NCBI RefSeq assembly: GCF_008868125.1
Contig: NZ_WAAQ01000002.1
Span: forward strand, 62,001-126,000
Reading direction: 5' to 3'
DNA: 64,000 nt
Origin: Microbacterium maritypicum
GTDB lineage: Bacteria > Actinomycetota > Actinomycetes > Actinomycetales > Microbacteriaceae
Both the position numbers and the translations under genes were made by a program. Below the pieces are notes generated by a model, which saw only the letters and a list, made by a program, of their open reading frames with translations, had not been told where the DNA came from and ran no database searches. Within the stretch, counting starts at the first letter, position 1. Each line of letters opens with the position of its first letter. Shown one piece after another: positions 32,151 through 40,029 of this stretch.

Positions 32151-33467
32151 ATGATGACCACCACCGACTATGAGCACGGCGTCGTGCCGCAGGACCAGCG
32201 CAAGAGCTGGCTGTCGATCGCCACCGTGTGGATCGCGATCGGCATCGACCTCTCCGGGGCGTTCCTCGGCGTCTCTCTCGCTTCCGGCATGGCCTTCTGG
32301 CCGGCGATCGGCGCGACGATGCTCGGATCTCTGCTGCTCGGACTGCTCGCGATGGCCTGCGCCTACGTCGGCGCCGCCACCGGGCTCTCCACCGCCATGA
32401 TCTCCCGCGCCGTGTTCGGCCGCATCGGCGGCGCGATCCTCGCCCTGGCGATCGCCGTGAGTCTGGTCGGCTGGTACGCCGTGCAGGCCGGATTCTTCGG
32501 CGCGAACGCGCAGATCGCGTTCGCTGAGTTCACCGGCATCGACGTGCCGGTGCAGGTGTTCACCGCGATCGGCGGCGTGCTCATGGCGATCACCGCGTTC
32601 TGGGGCTACCGCTCCATCAACCGTCTCAGCACCCTCGCGGTGCCGCTGCTGCTTCTGCTGCTGGTCGTCGGCGTCATCGTCGCCTTCACGGTGAACGGTG
32701 CGGCGGGCCTCCAGGCCCCGGTCGAGGCGACCTTCACCTTCGGCGGTGCGGTGTCGCTCGTCATGGGTATCTTCATCCTCGGGGTCGTGCTCGCCCCCGA
32801 CATGGCGCGGTGGGCGAAGACCCCGAAGCAGGCCATGATCGCCGGTTTCGTGGGGTTCTTCTTCGGCAACTCGATCATCCTGGTCGTCGCGATCCTGCTC
32901 GCCCGCATCATGGACGGCACCGAGCTGATGGCGATCTTCTTCGCGCTCGGCCTCGGCGGTGTCGCCGTGATCGTGCTGATCCTCGCGCAGTGGACCACGA
33001 ACACGACCAACCTCTACTCGGCCGGACTCTCGTTCGCGTCGATCAGCGAGCGGCTGAGCCGTCGCACCGTCACGATCGTGCTCGGCGCCATCGGCATCAT
33101 CGTCGGGGTGATCGGTGCTGCCGACTACTTCGTACAGTTCATCCTCGTCATCGGCACGATCATCGCCCCCTACGGCGGCGTGTACCTGGCGTCGTTCTTC
33201 ACGGGTCGAAAGACGGCGCGCTGGGCGCACGGCGCCACCGTGCCGCTGGTCGACGGCTGGTCCATCGCGGCCTGGGTGGTCGGGATCTTCGTCGCCGTCG
33301 CGACGACGAATCCGGCGGATGGCCCCGGCTTTGGCTGGTTCACGCTCACCTCGATCTCCGCTCTCGACGGCCTCCTCGTGGGCTTCGTCGCGTATCTCGT
33401 GCTGCTGCCGCTGCGTCGTCGCGTGACGCCGGTGTCGGCCCCCGTCACGGATGAGGTGAGCGCATGA
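32151..33467 (+). CDS. NCS1-family permease, CodB-like
   Basis: A 438-residue membrane protein with 12 helices. The sequence resembles cytosine permease: SWLSIATVWIAIGIDLSGAFLGVSLASG, GRIGGAILALAIAVSLVGWYAVQAGFF and WGYRSINRLSTLAVPLLLLL. NCS1 carriers import cytosine, hydantoins, uracil or allantoin with H+ or Na+. ATG codons lie at 32151 and 32154; the second is better spaced from AAGGA (32142-32146). The stop overlaps the start of the DUF917 gene (ATGA), and the context with hydantoin-type enzymes suggests a cyclic ureide or thiohydantoin substrate. Confidence 0.88.
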   Translation: MMTTTDYEHGVVPQDQRKSWLSIATVWIAIGIDLSGAFLGVSLASGMAFWPAIGATMLGSLLLGLLAMACAYVGAATGLSTAMISRAVFGRIGGAILALAIAVSLVGWYAVQAGFFGANAQIAFAEFTGIDVPVQVFTAIGGVLMAITAFWGYRSINRLSTLAVPLLLLLLVVGVIVAFTVNGAAGLQAPVEATFTFGGAVSLVMGIFILGVVLAPDMARWAKTPKQAMIAGFVGFFFGNSIILVVAILLARIMDGTELMAIFFALGLGGVAVIVLILAQWTTNTTNLYSAGLSFASISERLSRRTVTIVLGAIGIIVGVIGAADYFVQFILVIGTIIAPYGGVYLASFFTGRKTARWAHGATVPLVDGWSIAAWVVGIFVAVATTNPADGPGFGWFTLTSISALDGLLVGFVAYLVLLPLRRRVTPVSAPVTDEVSA

Positions 33468-34612
33468 GCGCTGTCGTCACGACGCCTGTGATCACGGAAG
33501 CCGACATCGACGAGATCGCCCTCGGTGCCGCCGTGCTCGGCACCGGAGGAGGCGGCGACCCGCATGTCGGCTCCCTGATCGCCAAGCGACTCATCCGCCT
33601 GCACGGGCCGGTCCCGCTGATCGCCGTCGACGACCTGAGGGATGACGACTTCGTCATCCCGATCGGAGGGATCGGCGCCCCCTCCGTGAGTGTGGAGCGC
33701 ATCCAGGCCGAGTCCGAGCTGCTCGCGGCCCTGCACGCTATCGAGCGCGCCGTGGGTCGCAAAGCGACAGCGGTGATGCCGATCGAGGTCGGCGGCGGCA
33801 ATTCGATGATCCCGATCGCGGCCGCGGCCCTCGCTGGCCTCCCGGTGGTCGACGGCGATGCGATGGGTCGGGCGTTCCCCGAGGCGCAGATGGTCACCTT
33901 CCACCTGGCCGGCTACGGACCCGGCACGACCGTGCTGGTCGACCATCACGGCAATGAGGTGGTGAGCCGCCCGGTCGACGGCGGATGGTCGGAGCGCATC
34001 GCGCGGGCGGTCACCGTCGAGATGGGCGGAGGGGCGACCATGATCGACTACGCGTACGGCGGCGACGTCGTGCGCGAGTGCGCGATCCCCGGCACCCTCG
34101 GACTCGCTCAGCGCATCGGGCGCATCCTGCGGGGGAGGGACGCCGCCGGACGCGAGCTTCGCGATGATGAGCGCATCGACGCCCTGTGCGCCGACCTCGA
34201 CGCCGTGCGGCTGTTCGACGGCAAGGTCGCCGATCTGCAGCGCGCCGTGGATGGTGGATTCACGCGCGGCGCGGCCGAGCTGGTCGGTGTCGGCGTGGAC
34301 CGGGGGAGTGCGTTCCGGCTCGATTTCCAGAACGAGATGCTGCTCGGACGCCGCGACGGCGTGCTCGCGGCCGTGACCCCCGATCTGATCGCCGTGCTCG
34401 ACCTGGCGACGGGCATGCCGATCACGACCGAGTCCCTCCGGTACGGCGCGCGGGTCGCGGTGATCGCGATCCCCTGCCACGACAAGTGGCGCACGCCCAT
34501 CGGCCTGGAGACCGCCGGACCCGCCCACTTCGGGTACGACGTGGAGTGGGTTCCGGTCGAAGACATCGCGCAGCGCTCCGGTGCGCGCACGACGGATGAG
34601 GAGGCCGCGTGA
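33464..34612 (+). CDS. DUF917 / S-methyl-thiohydantoin desulfurase-type protein
   Basis: A 382-residue protein of the DUF917 family: ALGAAVLGTGGGGDPHVGSLIAKRLI, PIGGIGAPSVSVERI, PIEVGGGNSMIPIAAAALAGLPVVDGDAMGRAFPEAQM and a C-terminal half with DLIAVLDLATGMPITTE. Family members include S-methyl thiohydantoin desulfurase and proteins paired with hydantoinase A. It lies between a nucleobase-type permease gene and a hydantoinase-A-like gene with overlapping ends, so the three form one uptake and breakdown unit. The substrate is unconfirmed. Confidence 0.88.
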   Translation: MSAVVTTPVITEADIDEIALGAAVLGTGGGGDPHVGSLIAKRLIRLHGPVPLIAVDDLRDDDFVIPIGGIGAPSVSVERIQAESELLAALHAIERAVGRKATAVMPIEVGGGNSMIPIAAAALAGLPVVDGDAMGRAFPEAQMVTFHLAGYGPGTTVLVDHHGNEVVSRPVDGGWSERIARAVTVEMGGGATMIDYAYGGDVVRECAIPGTLGLAQRIGRILRGRDAAGRELRDDERIDALCADLDAVRLFDGKVADLQRAVDGGFTRGAAELVGVGVDRGSAFRLDFQNEMLLGRRDGVLAAVTPDLIAVLDLATGMPITTESLRYGARVAVIAIPCHDKWRTPIGLETAGPAHFGYDVEWVPVEDIAQRSGARTTDEEAA

Positions 34613-36162
34613 TGGCCGGCAGGTATCGCATCGGCATCGACGTCGGCGGCACGAACACCGACGCCGTCATCCTCGACGAGCGGCTCGACGTCGTCGCTTC
34701 GGTCAAGCGGCCCACCACGGCCGACACCGGCGACGGCGTGGCCGCGGCGATCGACGCGGTGCTCGCGGCTTCCGGCGTCGACGCCGCCCTGATCGGGCAC
34801 GCCATGCTCGGCACCACCCACTGCACCAACGCGATCGTCGAGCGCCGCGGGCTCGGCCGCGTCGGCATCCTCCGACTCGGTGCACCGGCCACCACCGCCG
34901 TCCCTCCGCTGGAGGGGTGGCCGGACGATCTGCGTGCGGCGATCGGTGAGCACGCGCAGCTGCTGGCCGGCGGTTTCGAGGTCGACGGCCGTGTGCTCTC
35001 GCCGATCGATGAGGATGCCGTGCGCGAGGCCTGTGCACGGATGCGCGGCGAGGTCGACGCGGTCGCCGTCGTGGGGGTGTTCGCCCCGATCGACGAGAGC
35101 CAGGAGGAGCGGGTCGCCGCCATCGTCGCGGAGGAGCTGGGTGTTCCCGTGTCGCGGTCGGCGCGCATCGGCTCGCTCGGCCTGCTCGAGCGCGAGAACG
35201 CGACCGTGTTGAACGCGGCGCTGATGCAGACGCTCCGGCAGATGGCCGCAGGCTTCGTGGCGGCCCTGCGCGAGCGCGGCATCCCCGCCACGCCCTACTT
35301 CGGCCAGAACGACGGCACTCTCATGCAGCTCGAGTACGCGCTCGAGTTCCCGGTGCTGACGATCGGGTGCGGGCCCACGAACTCCATCCGTGGCGCCGCG
35401 CATCTCTCCGGGGCGACGGATGCCCTGGTGGTCGACATCGGCGGCACCACGACCGACATCGGCGTGCTCGTCGACGGGTTCCCGCGCCAGTCGGCCCACG
35501 CGGTCGAGATCGGCGGCATCCGCACCAACTTCCGCATGCCCGACGTGCTGTCGGTCGGACTCGGCGGTGGCACGATCATCCGCGAGACCGAGGCGGGCAC
35601 GACGGTCGGCCCCGACAGCGTCGGCTATCGGCTTCCTCAGGAGGGCCTGGCTTTCGGAGGAAGCACCCTCACGGCCACCGACATCGCCCTCGCGATCGGC
35701 GGGGCCGGGATCGACGGTCTCGAGGCTCCCGCGGTTCCTGAGACGGTCGGCGCCGCGGCCTGGAGTGCGATGCGCGAGATCCTCGAGGACTCGATCGACC
35801 GGATGAAGCCGAACGCCGCACCGGTCCCGGTCATCCTGGTCGGGGGTGGCGGCATCATCGCTCCGACCGAGCTCGACGGGGTCGCCGAACTGATCCGCCC
35901 CGACCATTTCGGCGCGGCGAACGCAGTGGGCGCGGCCCTCGGCGAGGTCGCCGGGCAGGTCGAGAAGATCTACCGGGTCGACCCGTCCGACCAACGGGCC
36001 TCGCGCGCAGATGCCGCCGCCGAGGCGACCGAGCGCGCGCGGCTCGCGGGCGCGGACCCGGCGACGATCGAGGTCGTCGCGGTGGAGGAGCTGCCGGTGG
36101 CCTACTCCGACGGTACAGCCGTGCTCATCCGTGCCAGAGCGGTCGGTCGCCTGGCGGCCTGA
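34612..36162 (+). CDS. Hydantoinase/oxoprolinase subunit A-like protein
   Basis: A 516-residue protein of the HyuA family with an actin-like ATPase fold. The N-terminal phosphate loop is IGIDVGGTNTDAVILD, then HAMLGTTHCTNAIVERRGLGRVGILRLG and a second nucleotide motif, DALVVDIGGTTTDIGVL. The catalytic partner HyuB is not encoded next to it. Such lone short HyuA proteins paired with DUF917 are common in actinobacteria. They probably use ATP to open a cyclic amide. The start ATG shares a base with the previous stop. Confidence 0.88.
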   Translation: MAGRYRIGIDVGGTNTDAVILDERLDVVASVKRPTTADTGDGVAAAIDAVLAASGVDAALIGHAMLGTTHCTNAIVERRGLGRVGILRLGAPATTAVPPLEGWPDDLRAAIGEHAQLLAGGFEVDGRVLSPIDEDAVREACARMRGEVDAVAVVGVFAPIDESQEERVAAIVAEELGVPVSRSARIGSLGLLERENATVLNAALMQTLRQMAAGFVAALRERGIPATPYFGQNDGTLMQLEYALEFPVLTIGCGPTNSIRGAAHLSGATDALVVDIGGTTTDIGVLVDGFPRQSAHAVEIGGIRTNFRMPDVLSVGLGGGTIIRETEAGTTVGPDSVGYRLPQEGLAFGGSTLTATDIALAIGGAGIDGLEAPAVPETVGAAAWSAMREILEDSIDRMKPNAAPVPVILVGGGGIIAPTELDGVAELIRPDHFGAANAVGAALGEVAGQVEKIYRVDPSDQRASRADAAAEATERARLAGADPATIEVVAVEELPVAYSDGTAVLIRARAVGRLAA

Positions 36163-36198
36163 GACGAGCAGCGCCGGCGCGCGTTGTACGATCGCGGC

Positions 36199-36363
36199 AT
36201 GACGAAGAGCACGTTCAAGCCGGGTGACGACGTCGTCACTCCTCGTTCACGGGGAAAGATCATCGACGTCCGCGCCACACCGTCGGGGCAGTTCATCTTC
36301 GGCATCGAGGAGGAGACGGGGGAAGTCACCTACTTCACCCCCAAGGCCCTGCAGCACGCCTGA
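36199..36363 (+). CDS. Small conserved-looking beta-rich protein, 54 residues
   Basis: A complete ORF of 55 codons from ATG to TGA with coding-like third positions: MTKSTFKPGDDVVTPRSRGK, then a segment with IIDVRATPSGQFIFGIEEE and an ending YFTPKALQHA. It looks like a single SH3/KOW-like small beta barrel (PGDxVxT...GKIxDVR), as found in CarD-type or translation-associated domains. It starts 36 bases after the hydantoinase gene, and a TACGAT -10-like hexamer near 36187 precedes the ATG by about seven bases, so the mRNA may be leaderless. I do not recognise a named family. Confidence 0.7.
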   Translation: MTKSTFKPGDDVVTPRSRGKIIDVRATPSGQFIFGIEEETGEVTYFTPKALQHA

Positions 36364-36453
36364 GGAACTCCTCCGCTCCTCGGGAAGCGGCGAACCGCCG
36401 GATGCGGTGAGCGGGGCTACCGCCCGTCATAGGTGCGTGCTTGCATGGGGCAC

Positions 36454-37533
36454 ATGGAGCAGGACGCGAAGCTGCGCGGCGAGACGAGGGCGGTCTGGGC
36501 GACCGTCATCTGCTTCGGGGTCGGCACGGCGGTCGCCGTGCTCATCCTGGCCGGTGACGCGCGCCCGCTCACGGGGGAGGGCGCACTCGCGATGCCGGCC
36601 GCCGTCATCGCGGGCGTGATCGCCTCCGCCGCCTTCCTCGCGAGCACGCTGATGCACCGCCGCGGTGAGACGAGGTCGATGCCGCGCTGGCAGGCGGTGA
36701 TCTCCGACCTCTCGACGGGCGCCCTCACCGTGGCGTTCGGCGCCGTCACGATGATGGGAGTGCTGCTCGCCTCCGAGGTGTTGGCTGCCGGTCTCCAAGG
36801 GCTGCAGCTCGCGGCGCTCGGCGGAGGGCTCCTGACGGGGGTGGTCTCGGCTGTCGGTGGGCGCTTCGCGTTCGGAGCCGGTGTCGGCCTGCGCACAGCC
36901 GACCTCGCCGCGCTGCTGTTCGGCTTCCTCGTGATCGGCACGCTGTTCGCCATGGTGACCGCGGACGACCCGCGCTGGTGGGAGCAGAATTTCTCGCAGC
37001 TGGGCTCCGGGTCGTGGGCGTTCAACGGCACCCTCGTCGTGGCAGGTCTGCTCGTTGCGACCGTCGGTTCGTACATCGGGCGCGACCTGCACCGTCTGCG
37101 CGGCGACGGGGTCCTCTCCCGCATCGCCGTCGTCGTCGCGCTGTGGGCGGCGACCGGCGTCGCGCTCGCCGCGGTCGGGCTGCTGCCGCTGAACCGGGTG
37201 CCGATCCCGCATGACATCGCCGCCTTCGCGACGCTCGTGCTGTTCGCCGTGGCGGCCGCGACCACCGTGACCTCGATTCCCGGACACCCTCGTGCGCTCC
37301 TGGTCACCTCGGTCGGCGTCGGGCTGCTCCTCGTGGTCGCGCTCGTGCTGTGGATTCCGCTCGGCCTGTACTCGGCCACAGCGGTCGAGGCGATCGTCGT
37401 GGGGCTCGGACTGCTGTGGATGGCGACGCTCGTCCGCGTGCTCGCGATCGTCGCACCTGAGGGGTCTCGGCCCTCGGCGCGCCCGTCGCTGAGGCGCGCC
37501 CGGCATCCTTCGGGCGGGCCATCGGAAAGATAG
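36454..37533 (+). CDS. DUF998-like integral membrane protein
   Basis: A 359-residue protein with eight to nine transmembrane helices; the stretch DDPRWWEQNFSQLGSGSWAFNGTLVVAG is characteristic of DUF998 proteins. An Arg/Pro-rich cytosolic tail of about 30 residues ends the protein. The function of the family is unknown. ATG at 36454, ATG at 36445 and GTG at 36433 are alternative starts, none with a convincing ribosome-binding site. Confidence 0.75.
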   Translation: MEQDAKLRGETRAVWATVICFGVGTAVAVLILAGDARPLTGEGALAMPAAVIAGVIASAAFLASTLMHRRGETRSMPRWQAVISDLSTGALTVAFGAVTMMGVLLASEVLAAGLQGLQLAALGGGLLTGVVSAVGGRFAFGAGVGLRTADLAALLFGFLVIGTLFAMVTADDPRWWEQNFSQLGSGSWAFNGTLVVAGLLVATVGSYIGRDLHRLRGDGVLSRIAVVVALWAATGVALAAVGLLPLNRVPIPHDIAAFATLVLFAVAAATTVTSIPGHPRALLVTSVGVGLLLVVALVLWIPLGLYSATAVEAIVVGLGLLWMATLVRVLAIVAPEGSRPSARPSLRRARHPSGGPSER

Positions 37534-37563
37534 GGCATCCGCCCGATGCCCGGGGGCTCAGAG

Positions 37564-37612
37564 CGGACTGTCGCCGAGCTGTTGTGCCTCTTCGCGCCGG
37601 AGACAGTCCGCA
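37564..37612. repeat. 10-bp inverted repeat in an intergenic region
   Basis: GCGGACTGTC (37564-37573) is exactly complementary to GACAGTCCGC (37603-37612) across a 29-base loop. It lies in the 185-base gap between the DUF998 gene and the next gene. It could end the upstream transcript or be an operator; nothing else is visible in the gap apart from the ribosome-binding site AAAGGAGA at 37702-37709. Confidence 0.4.
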
Positions 37613-37718
37613 CATCGGTGGAGGTTGCGAAACTCCCCCTGGCGGCAGAGGCTCCCACGATGGATACTCACTTCCACCACTCGAAGGCAGAAACGCCAGT
37701 CAAAGGAGAACGAGGGAA

Positions 37719-38216
37719 ATGGACCAGTATCTGTGGGTTCTGAAGGACAAGGAACGCGACCTCATCCGTGAGCTGGAGCCGCAGCGGCTCGCTGAACTCG
37801 ACGAGGATGGCCTGCTCGACCTGCACAAGCGAGTCCGGCGGGCGCGCAACAAGCACACGACGAACTACCGTCGCGGTGCTGCTGAGCGAGTCGGCCAGGC
37901 GGGCGGCAGAGGTGCTGCTGCCGCCGGCTCCGATAAGGCGCGTGGCCGTGCATATGTGTTCGAAGAAGCTCTGTCGATCATCAGCACGGAACTCGCTCGG
38001 GCCGCCCACGACGCAGCCGAGGCGCTCAAGGACGAGCGACTGGCGCGCGCGCGGGCGGGGAAATGGAGCGGACCTGGTGGCGACGCGCCCAGCGATGACG
38101 GAGGGGCGGCAGCCGGCCGCATGCGGGAACACCAGCAGACGACCGGCGGCGTGAAGAGGGACGCGTCCACACGAGCGCAGGGAGCGCGCCGACAAGCCAA
38201 ACGCGACTCACGCTGA
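37719..38216 (+). CDS. Hypothetical charged helical protein
   Basis: A 165-residue hydrophilic protein. Residues 1-50 are acidic to basic and helical (LKDKERDLIRELEPQRLAEL, then DLHKRVRRARNKHTTNY). Residues 50-65 are Gly/Ala-rich, a helical segment with FEEALSIISTELARAAHDAAEALKD follows, and the tail is low-complexity Gly/Lys/Arg. No transmembrane segment or catalytic motif is visible. ATG at 37719 is preceded by AAAGGAGA. Its many basic residues would suit a nucleic-acid-associated protein, but I do not recognise the family. Confidence 0.75.
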   Translation: MDQYLWVLKDKERDLIRELEPQRLAELDEDGLLDLHKRVRRARNKHTTNYRRGAAERVGQAGGRGAAAAGSDKARGRAYVFEEALSIISTELARAAHDAAEALKDERLARARAGKWSGPGGDAPSDDGGAAAGRMREHQQTTGGVKRDASTRAQGARRQAKRDSR

Positions 38217-38574
38217 CGCGCCGTCGACACAACTTCCCTCTGAGACGTCGCGGGCCACCCGCGCCTTTTCCGTGCTGTCCTGAGCCTCGCGGGACCTCGT
38301 CGGAAAGTCGGGGGCGCGCTCGCGGGGATGGCGTGGTACGGTAGGCAACGTGCCTCTTCCCGGAGGCGTCATTCATCACCGGCCCGCGAACGCTTGCTGC
38401 GACGTGTGTGGCCCGACATCTGGATCCGAATTCTGCGCCGATTGGTTCGGCACGGATCCCCTGAAAACTTCGCCCCTTCCGTTCGGAGGGAGGCTCACTC
38501 GTATCCTCCGGTTCTTCCGGTGCGATGCACAAGCCGTGTAAAACAGCGGCTAGATCAACAGAAAGTAGAAACAC
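38217..38574 (+). other. Leader region of the cold-shock gene
   Basis: These 358 bases separate the previous gene from the cold-shock ORF. They hold a TACGGT -10-like hexamer (38337-38342) and then a transcribed leader of about 225 bases, lower in G+C near its end (38530-38574) and with AGAAAGTAGAA before the ATG. Long leaders that refold at low temperature are usual for cspA-type genes. A possible small ORF lies inside it (38350-38541). Confidence 0.5.
38350..38541 (+). CDS. Possible leaderless small ORF in the csp leader, cysteine-containing
   Basis: A 63-codon ORF starting with GTG seven bases after the TACGGT -10 box and ending 33 bases before the cold-shock ATG. The product would have a Cys cluster, ACCDVC, plus FCADWFGTDPL and another Cys near the end, which hints at a small metal-binding knuckle. 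Third positions are less G/C-biased than in neighbouring genes, so it may only be chance in the leader. If translated, it could couple translation to cold-shock gene expression. Confidence 0.3.
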   Translation: MPLPGGVIHHRPANACCDVCGPTSGSEFCADWFGTDPLKTSPLPFGGRLTRILRFFRCDAQAV

Positions 38575-38778
38575 ATGGCCACTGGCACTGTGAAATGGTT
38601 CAACGCGGAAAAGGGCTTCGGCTTCATCGCTCCCGATGACGGCTCGGACGACCTCTTCGCCCACTACTCGGCTATCGCCGGCTCCGGTTTCAAGGAGCTC
38701 CGCGAGAACCAGAAGGTCGAATTCGACGCTGAGCGTGGCCCCAAGGGCATGCAGGCGGCGAACATCCGCGCTCTCTGA
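38575..38778 (+). CDS. Cold-shock protein, CspA family
   Basis: A 67-residue single OB-fold protein. RNP1 is KGFGFI and RNP2 is LFAHY (a variant of VFVHF). The start [20 protein letters not shown] is standard for actinobacterial Csp proteins. It binds single-stranded nucleic acid and keeps mRNA unfolded. It has a long leader and a strong intrinsic terminator. Confidence 0.97.
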   Translation: MATGTVKWFNAEKGFGFIAPDDGSDDLFAHYSAIAGSGFKELRENQKVEFDAERGPKGMQAANIRAL

Positions 38779-38797
38779 GCGCGCGCTGACTTCCTGA

Positions 38798-38833
38798 AAC
38801 CGGTCGGATCCTCACGGATCCGGCCGGTTTTTT
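38798..38833 (+). terminator. Intrinsic terminator of the cold-shock gene
   Basis: A 14-bp stem (AACCGGTCGGATCC, 38798-38811, with one G-T pair) with loop TCAC and the second arm at 38816-38829, ending in a run of six T (38828-38833). This is the clearest Rho-independent terminator in the window. Confidence 0.9.
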
Positions 38834-38871
38834 CGTGCCTCCGTCGTCGGAACCTCGGGAAGATCCGGGGT

Positions 38872-38911
38872 GAGGTTCACCTAACCTCCGTGTTAGATTA
38901 GGCCAGGCTTA
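38872..38911 (+). promoter_or_regulatory. Double DtxR/IdeR-type iron box
   Basis: The element at 38893-38911 (TTAGATTAGGCCAGGCTTA) matches the 19-bp IdeR/DtxR consensus TTAGGTTAGGCTAACCTAA at 14 of 19 positions. Just upstream, GAGGTTCACCTAACCTC (38872-38888) is a second half-matching palindrome. They lie 60-100 bases before the siderophore-binding-protein gene, so iron-dependent repression is expected. Confidence 0.7.
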
Positions 38912-38970
38912 CCAAAGGCTGGGCGCTTCATCTGCGCCGCCCCCTCACCCCGAACCCGAAGGGAACGCCT

Positions 38971-39996
38971 GTGCGCACCTCTCGAATCCTCGCCATCGGC
39001 GCGGCCGCCGCGCTCGCCATCGGCCTCTCCGCCTGTGCGTCCTCCGCGCCCGAGTCGACCTCGACCACCGGCGGCAACCCCGCATCCGACGACGCCTTCC
39101 CCGTCACCGTCGAGCACGTCTACGGCGAGACAACGATCACCGAGAAGCCCGAGCGCGTCGCTACCGTCGCGTGGGCGAACCACGAGGTGCCGCTGGCCCT
39201 GGGCATCGTTCCGGTCGGCATGAGCAAGGCGTCGTGGGGTGACGACGACGACAACGGCGTGCTGCCCTGGGTCGAGGAGAAGCTCGATGAGCTGGGCGCC
39301 GAGACGCCGGTGCTGTTCGACGAGACCGACGGCATCGACTACGAAGCCGTCGCCGACACCGAGCCCGACGTGATCCTCGCCGCTTACTCCGGCCTCACGC
39401 AGGAGGAGTACGACACCCTCTCCAAGATCGCTCCGGTCATCGCGTACCCGACGGTCGCCTGGGGCACCTCGGTCAACGACATGATCGAGATGGACTCCAA
39501 GGCCCTCGGCCTCGAGAAGGAGGGCAAGGCTCTGATCGAGCAGCTGGACGCCGACGCGCAGAAGGCGCTGGAGGCCAACAGCGTGCTGAAGGACAAGAAG
39601 GTCCTCTTCTCCTACATCGACCCGACCGACCTCAGTCAGGTCGGTTATTACACGGCGGTCGACACCCGCCCCGGTTACCTCCACGGCCTCGGACTGCCGT
39701 TCCCCTCGATCGTCGAGGAGAACAAGGACAGCGACCAGTTCTACCTGACGGTCAGCGCCGAAGAGGCGCAGAAGTTCGATGACGTCGACCTGTTCATCAC
39801 GTACGGCGATGAGACGATCATCCCCTTGCTGCAGGCCGACCCGCTGCTGTCGAAGATCCCGGCCATCGCCGAGGGGCGCATCGCCGTCCTTCCGGACGCC
39901 ACCCCCATCGCGGCATCGGCGAACCCGTCGCCGCTGTCCATCCCGTGGGGCCTCAGCGACTACCTCGCGCTCCTGGCTGCACCGCTCGCGCCGTAG
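38971..39996 (+). CDS. Iron-siderophore-binding lipoprotein
   Basis: A 341-residue lipoprotein. GTG start with AAGGGA seven bases upstream, signal segment ending in LSACASS with the lipidation Cys, then a FepB/FhuD-type binding protein: PERVATVAWANHEVPLALGIVPVGM, EAVADTEPDVILAAYSGLTQEEYDTLSKIAPVIAYP and RIAVLPDATP. It captures an Fe(III)-siderophore for the permeases that follow. It is the first gene of the DtxR-boxed operon. Confidence 0.92.
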   Translation: MRTSRILAIGAAAALAIGLSACASSAPESTSTTGGNPASDDAFPVTVEHVYGETTITEKPERVATVAWANHEVPLALGIVPVGMSKASWGDDDDNGVLPWVEEKLDELGAETPVLFDETDGIDYEAVADTEPDVILAAYSGLTQEEYDTLSKIAPVIAYPTVAWGTSVNDMIEMDSKALGLEKEGKALIEQLDADAQKALEANSVLKDKKVLFSYIDPTDLSQVGYYTAVDTRPGYLHGLGLPFPSIVEENKDSDQFYLTVSAEEAQKFDDVDLFITYGDETIIPLLQADPLLSKIPAIAEGRIAVLPDATPIAASANPSPLSIPWGLSDYLALLAAPLAP

Positions 39997-40029
39997 TCGT
40001 TCGATCCGCCGCAGCGGAGTGAATGCTCA

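Noticed and set aside
38798..38833. TCCTCACGGATCC in the csp terminator as another copy of the potassium repeat
   Set aside because: It is a single copy formed by the loop and stem of an obvious terminator, with no phased partner.
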